This document shows, in pieces, positions 6,829 through 9,384 of a DNA stretch of 9,384 nt (the first letter of the stretch is position 1; every line of letters begins with the position of its first letter). The notes under the pieces were generated by a model, which did not search any database, was not told the DNA's origin, and saw nothing but the letters and a program-made list of their open reading frames with translations. Source of the stretch: Clostridia bacterium (GTDB lineage Bacteria; Bacillota; Clostridia; Oscillospirales; Acutalibacteraceae); the NCBI GenBank assembly GCA_900771185.1, contig CAAGND010000285.1, positions 1 through 9,384 of the forward strand, in the 5' to 3' direction. The translations under genes and the position numbers were made by a program.

Positions 6829-7620
6829 ATGCACATTAAAGGACCGGCAAAATATCCGTGCGGCTATACCGAAATAGCCACAATGGATAACACGGAGCAG
6901 AACTCGCTGATGGATTTCGGTATTTTAAAGATGAAGAAAGGCGATGTCTTTTCCGAGGAGCAGGAGCTTGAAAGGGCATATCTGCTCATAAGCGGAGACG
7001 TTATCTTCGAATGGGACGGAGAACTCCGCCACGCTCAGCGTGAAAACTGCTTCGACTATTCACCGTGGGTTCTCCATGTTCCGAAGGGAACAAAAATAAC
7101 CATAACCGCAAACGGAGAGTCAGAGATTACTGTCCACAGAACAGTAAACGAACGAAACTTTTCCGCAAAGCTCTACACTCCGGAGGAGTGCGCCAGTGAA
7201 AACAGGGGTAAGGGTACCATGCGTGAGGCTTCAACCAGAATCGTGCGCACCGTGTTCGATTACAGCAACGCCCCCTACTCCAACCTCGTTGTCGGCGAAG
7301 TGATCGGCTTCCCGGGAAAATGGTCGAGCTATCCGCCGCATGACCATCCACAGCCTGAAATATATTTCTACCGTTTTCTGCCCGAAAACGGCTACGGATT
7401 TGCCGAGCTTTCAGAAGATGTTGTCAAGACGCACAACAATTCTACCGTGTTCATCACAAAGGGCGAAACTCACCCGCAGACGACCGCTCCCGGCTACGCA
7501 ATGTGGTATCTGTGGGTCATCAGGCATCTCGACGGTAACCCGTACATCACTCCGCGCTTCGTCCCCGAGCACACCTGGGTCATGGACGAGGACGCAAAAA
7601 TCTGGCCTTATGAGGATTAA
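6829..7620 (+). CDS. iolB: 5-deoxy-glucuronate isomerase (IolB)
   Basis: Cupin-type metal isomerase of myo-inositol catabolism (EC 5.3.1.30), converting 5-deoxy-D-glucuronate, the product of IolD, to 2-deoxy-5-keto-D-gluconate. The 263-aa length fits the family (about 270 in Bacillus). The C-terminal cupin shows the metal ligands H171 and H173 in YPPHDHPQPE with E177, and H215 in GETHPQTTAPGY; the region SSYPPHDHPQPEIYFYRF is characteristic of the IolB branch of the KduI/IolB family. The start is ATG 6829, with GGAGG at 6816-6820 lying 8 nt before it; GTG at 6820 overlaps that site. It sits 15 nt after the StnC-like gene and 12 nt before iolD, with no terminator between, so it is read as part of the same operon. 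The related KduI (pectin pathway) is the alternative, made unlikely by the adjacent iolD. Confidence 0.93.
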   Translation: MHIKGPAKYPCGYTEIATMDNTEQNSLMDFGILKMKKGDVFSEEQELERAYLLISGDVIFEWDGELRHAQRENCFDYSPWVLHVPKGTKITITANGESEITVHRTVNERNFSAKLYTPEECASENRGKGTMREASTRIVRTVFDYSNAPYSNLVVGEVIGFPGKWSSYPPHDHPQPEIYFYRFLPENGYGFAELSEDVVKTHNNSTVFITKGETHPQTTAPGYAMWYLWVIRHLDGNPYITPRFVPEHTWVMDEDAKIWPYED

Positions 7621-7632
7621 GGAGAGACAGTT

Positions 7633-9384
7633 ATGAAACTTACTATGTCACAGGCGCTCGTCAAGTTTCTTGACAACCAATATATAAGCTTTGACGGCAA
7701 GGAAGAGAAGTTCGTCAACGGAATTTTCGGAATTTTCGGTCATGGCTGTGTGGTAGGTCTCGGTCAGGCTCTTGAACAGGGCGGTCACAGCCTCAAATTC
7801 TATCAGGGGCACAATGAGCAGGGCATGGCTCACGCCGCCATCGCCTATGCAAAGCAAAAGAACAGGCGTTCAATTATCGCCTGCACCTCCTCCATAGGTC
7901 CCGGTGCTCTCAACATGGTAACCGCCGCAGGAACCGCTACGGCTAACCGCATTCCCCTGCTGCTTCTACCGGGCGACACCTTTGCCTGCCGACAGCCCGA
8001 CCCTGTTCTTCAGCAGATAGAGCAGCCGACAGGTTACTCCACCACCGCGAATGACGCATTTAAGGCTGTATGCAAATACTGGGACAGAATCGTGCGCCCG
8101 GAACAGCTGATGACTGCCGCTCTCAACGCCATGCGTGTGCTGACCGACCCCGCCGAAACAGGCGCGGTTTGTCTTGCCATGCCACAGGATGTTGAGGGAG
8201 AGGCGTTTGACTACCCCGATTATTTCCTCAAAAAGCGGGTCTGGTATATGGACCGCAGACCGGCAACCGAACGTGAGATAAGCGCGGCTGCCGAAATGAT
8301 AGAACAATCCAAAAAGCCGCTTCTCATCGTCGGCGGCGGTGTAACATATTCGGAATGCTGGGATGAAGCGGCTGCATTCGCCGAAAAGTTCAACATCCCC
8401 ATATGCGAAACTCAGGCCGGCAAAGGTCAAATTCCGGCCGCTCATCCGCTGAATCTTGGCGGTATAGGCGTCACAGGCGGCGCCGCCGCAAACAAGCTTG
8501 CCAAACAGGCTGACCTTGTTATCTGCACCGGCACAAGGCTCACGGATTTCACCACCTGCTCAAAATGGGGATTTCAGAATCCTGATGTCAAATTCCTGAG
8601 CATCAACGTCTGCGCGTTTGATGCGTTCAAGATGGATTCCCTGGCGGTCATTGCCGATGCCAAAGAAGCTATCAACGCAATCACTGAAAAGCTCGCCGAA
8701 GACGGATACAAATCCGGCTGGACCGACGAGATATCAAGCGCCAAGTTAAGTTTTGACGCTGAGATTGACCGCTGCTACAACATAAAGTTAGAAGAGGGTC
8801 TTTCTCAGACGAGGGCTCTCGGAATCATAAACGAGACCATTGCTGAGGATTCCATCGCCATGGGCTCATCCGGCTCACTGCCCGGCTGCATGCAGCGTCT
8901 GTGGCGCGCCTCCAAGCCCAAGACCTATCACATGGAATACGGATTTTCCTGCATGGGATATGAGATATGCGGCGCGCTCGGCGCAAAGCTTGCCGCGCCT
9001 GACAGAGAAGTTTACACTATGGTTGGTGATGGCAGTTTTCTCATGCTTCACAGCGAGCTTTACACCGCCGTTCAGGAGGGCGCTAAGATAAACATTATGC
9101 TGTTCGACAACACAGGCTGGGGCTGCATAGAAAACCTTCAGAACAATCAAGGCACCGATACTTTCGGAACGAGATTTTTCAGCCGCAATCCGGAAACCGA
9201 TATGCTCGACGGAGAGATAAAGCCCATAGACTTTGCCAAGATAGCCGGGGGATATGGCGCTAAAGGATACACAGTCACAAACGAGCAGGAGTTGATAGAC
9301 GCGCTTGAGGACTCCAAAAAGCAGACCGTGCCTACCCTTTTTGATATCAAGGTTGTGCACGGCAGCATGAGTGACGGATATGAC
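7633..9384 (+). CDS. iolD: 3D-(3,5/4)-trihydroxycyclohexane-1,2-dione hydrolase (IolD), 3' end cut by window edge
   Basis: Thiamine-diphosphate enzyme that opens the inositol ring (EC 3.7.1.22), giving 5-deoxy-glucuronate for IolB. The frame is open from ATG 7633 to the last base (584 codons, no stop), so roughly the last 50 residues of a ~640-aa family protein lie beyond the window. Visible: N-terminal pyrimidine-binding domain with the conserved Glu62 in YQGHNEQGMAHAA (57-69); TSSIGPGALNMVTAAG; the IolD-type segment LLLLPGDTFACRQPDPVLQQ; a central Rossmann-like domain around KKPLLIVGGGVTYSE; and the C-terminal ThDP/Mg motif GDGSF (465-469) ending at DN (492-493), in which GDG and DN span the classical distance. 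GGAGAG (7621-7626) is 6 nt before the ATG. It follows iolB closely and is presumably followed by further iol genes. Confidence 0.95.
   Translation, partial: MKLTMSQALVKFLDNQYISFDGKEEKFVNGIFGIFGHGCVVGLGQALEQGGHSLKFYQGHNEQGMAHAAIAYAKQKNRRSIIACTSSIGPGALNMVTAAGTATANRIPLLLLPGDTFACRQPDPVLQQIEQPTGYSTTANDAFKAVCKYWDRIVRPEQLMTAALNAMRVLTDPAETGAVCLAMPQDVEGEAFDYPDYFLKKRVWYMDRRPATEREISAAAEMIEQSKKPLLIVGGGVTYSECWDEAAAFAEKFNIPICETQAGKGQIPAAHPLNLGGIGVTGGAAANKLAKQADLVICTGTRLTDFTTCSKWGFQNPDVKFLSINVCAFDAFKMDSLAVIADAKEAINAITEKLAEDGYKSGWTDEISSAKLSFDAEIDRCYNIKLEEGLSQTRALGIINETIAEDSIAMGSSGSLPGCMQRLWRASKPKTYHMEYGFSCMGYEICGALGAKLAAPDREVYTMVGDGSFLMLHSELYTAVQEGAKINIMLFDNTGWGCIENLQNNQGTDTFGTRFFSRNPETDMLDGEIKPIDFAKIAGGYGAKGYTVTNEQELIDALEDSKKQTVPTLFDIKVVHGSMSDGYD

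Noticed and set aside
7966..8445. A 159-codon reading frame antisense to iolD, and similar long antisense frames at 8875-9360 and 2648-3163
   Set aside because: They lie opposite well-supported conserved coding sequence, lack ribosome-binding sites and have no family features; they are a by-product of the codon use of the true genes.
1..9384. CRISPR arrays, insertion sequences, tRNA or rRNA genes
   Set aside because: No direct-repeat array, no transposase or terminal inverted repeats, and no RNA-gene signature was seen in the window.

Overview
The window reads as a chromosomal segment of an anaerobic Firmicute, most likely a Clostridia member of the Oscillospirales/Ruminococcaceae kind. The reasons are strong GGAGG ribosome-binding sites, near-balanced GC in the genes with very AT-rich spacers, sigma-A-type promoters, and a gene set of an iron-sulfur-rich NAD(P)H oxidoreductase beside fermentative inositol catabolism. 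The taxonomic call is inference; no rRNA or other marker gene is present.

Left part, minus strand (1-1511): the N-terminal 163 codons of aspartate carbamoyltransferase (pyrB), read leftwards off the window edge from a near-consensus promoter at 524-552. Upstream of it lies a single-gene unit on the same strand encoding a GT2 glycosyltransferase of the TuaG/AmsE kind. That unit is closed by a 14-bp perfect-stem terminator (570-615) and has a small hairpin directly in front of its Shine-Dalgarno. A divergent AT-rich spacer of about 345 bp (1421-1764) follows.

Right part, plus strand (1697-9384): one tightly packed operon from a promoter with TTGAAA-17 bp-TATACT. It holds five genes with an 8-nt overlap and gaps of 32, 15 and 12 nt. 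They are a NuoE/HydC-like [2Fe-2S] subunit, a NuoF/HydB-like FMN/NADH subunit with extra ferredoxin domains, and a 922-residue fusion of a NuoG-like iron-sulfur scaffold with a complete NfnB/GltD-type FAD/NADPH module. After these come IolB (5-deoxy-glucuronate isomerase) and IolD (trihydroxycyclohexanedione hydrolase, cut by the right window edge).

The first three proteins have the architecture of the Sporomusa-type Nfn (StnABC) electron-bifurcating transhydrogenase, which connects NADH, NADPH and ferredoxin. There is no hydrogenase H-cluster and no full molybdopterin domain. The main point of interest is that this transhydrogenase-like complex is in the same apparent transcription unit as myo-inositol catabolism. 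This suggests a dedicated redox module that redistributes the NADH made by inositol and malonate-semialdehyde oxidation into NADPH and/or reduced ferredoxin. The structural calls rest on visible motifs; the physiological link is inference from gene order.
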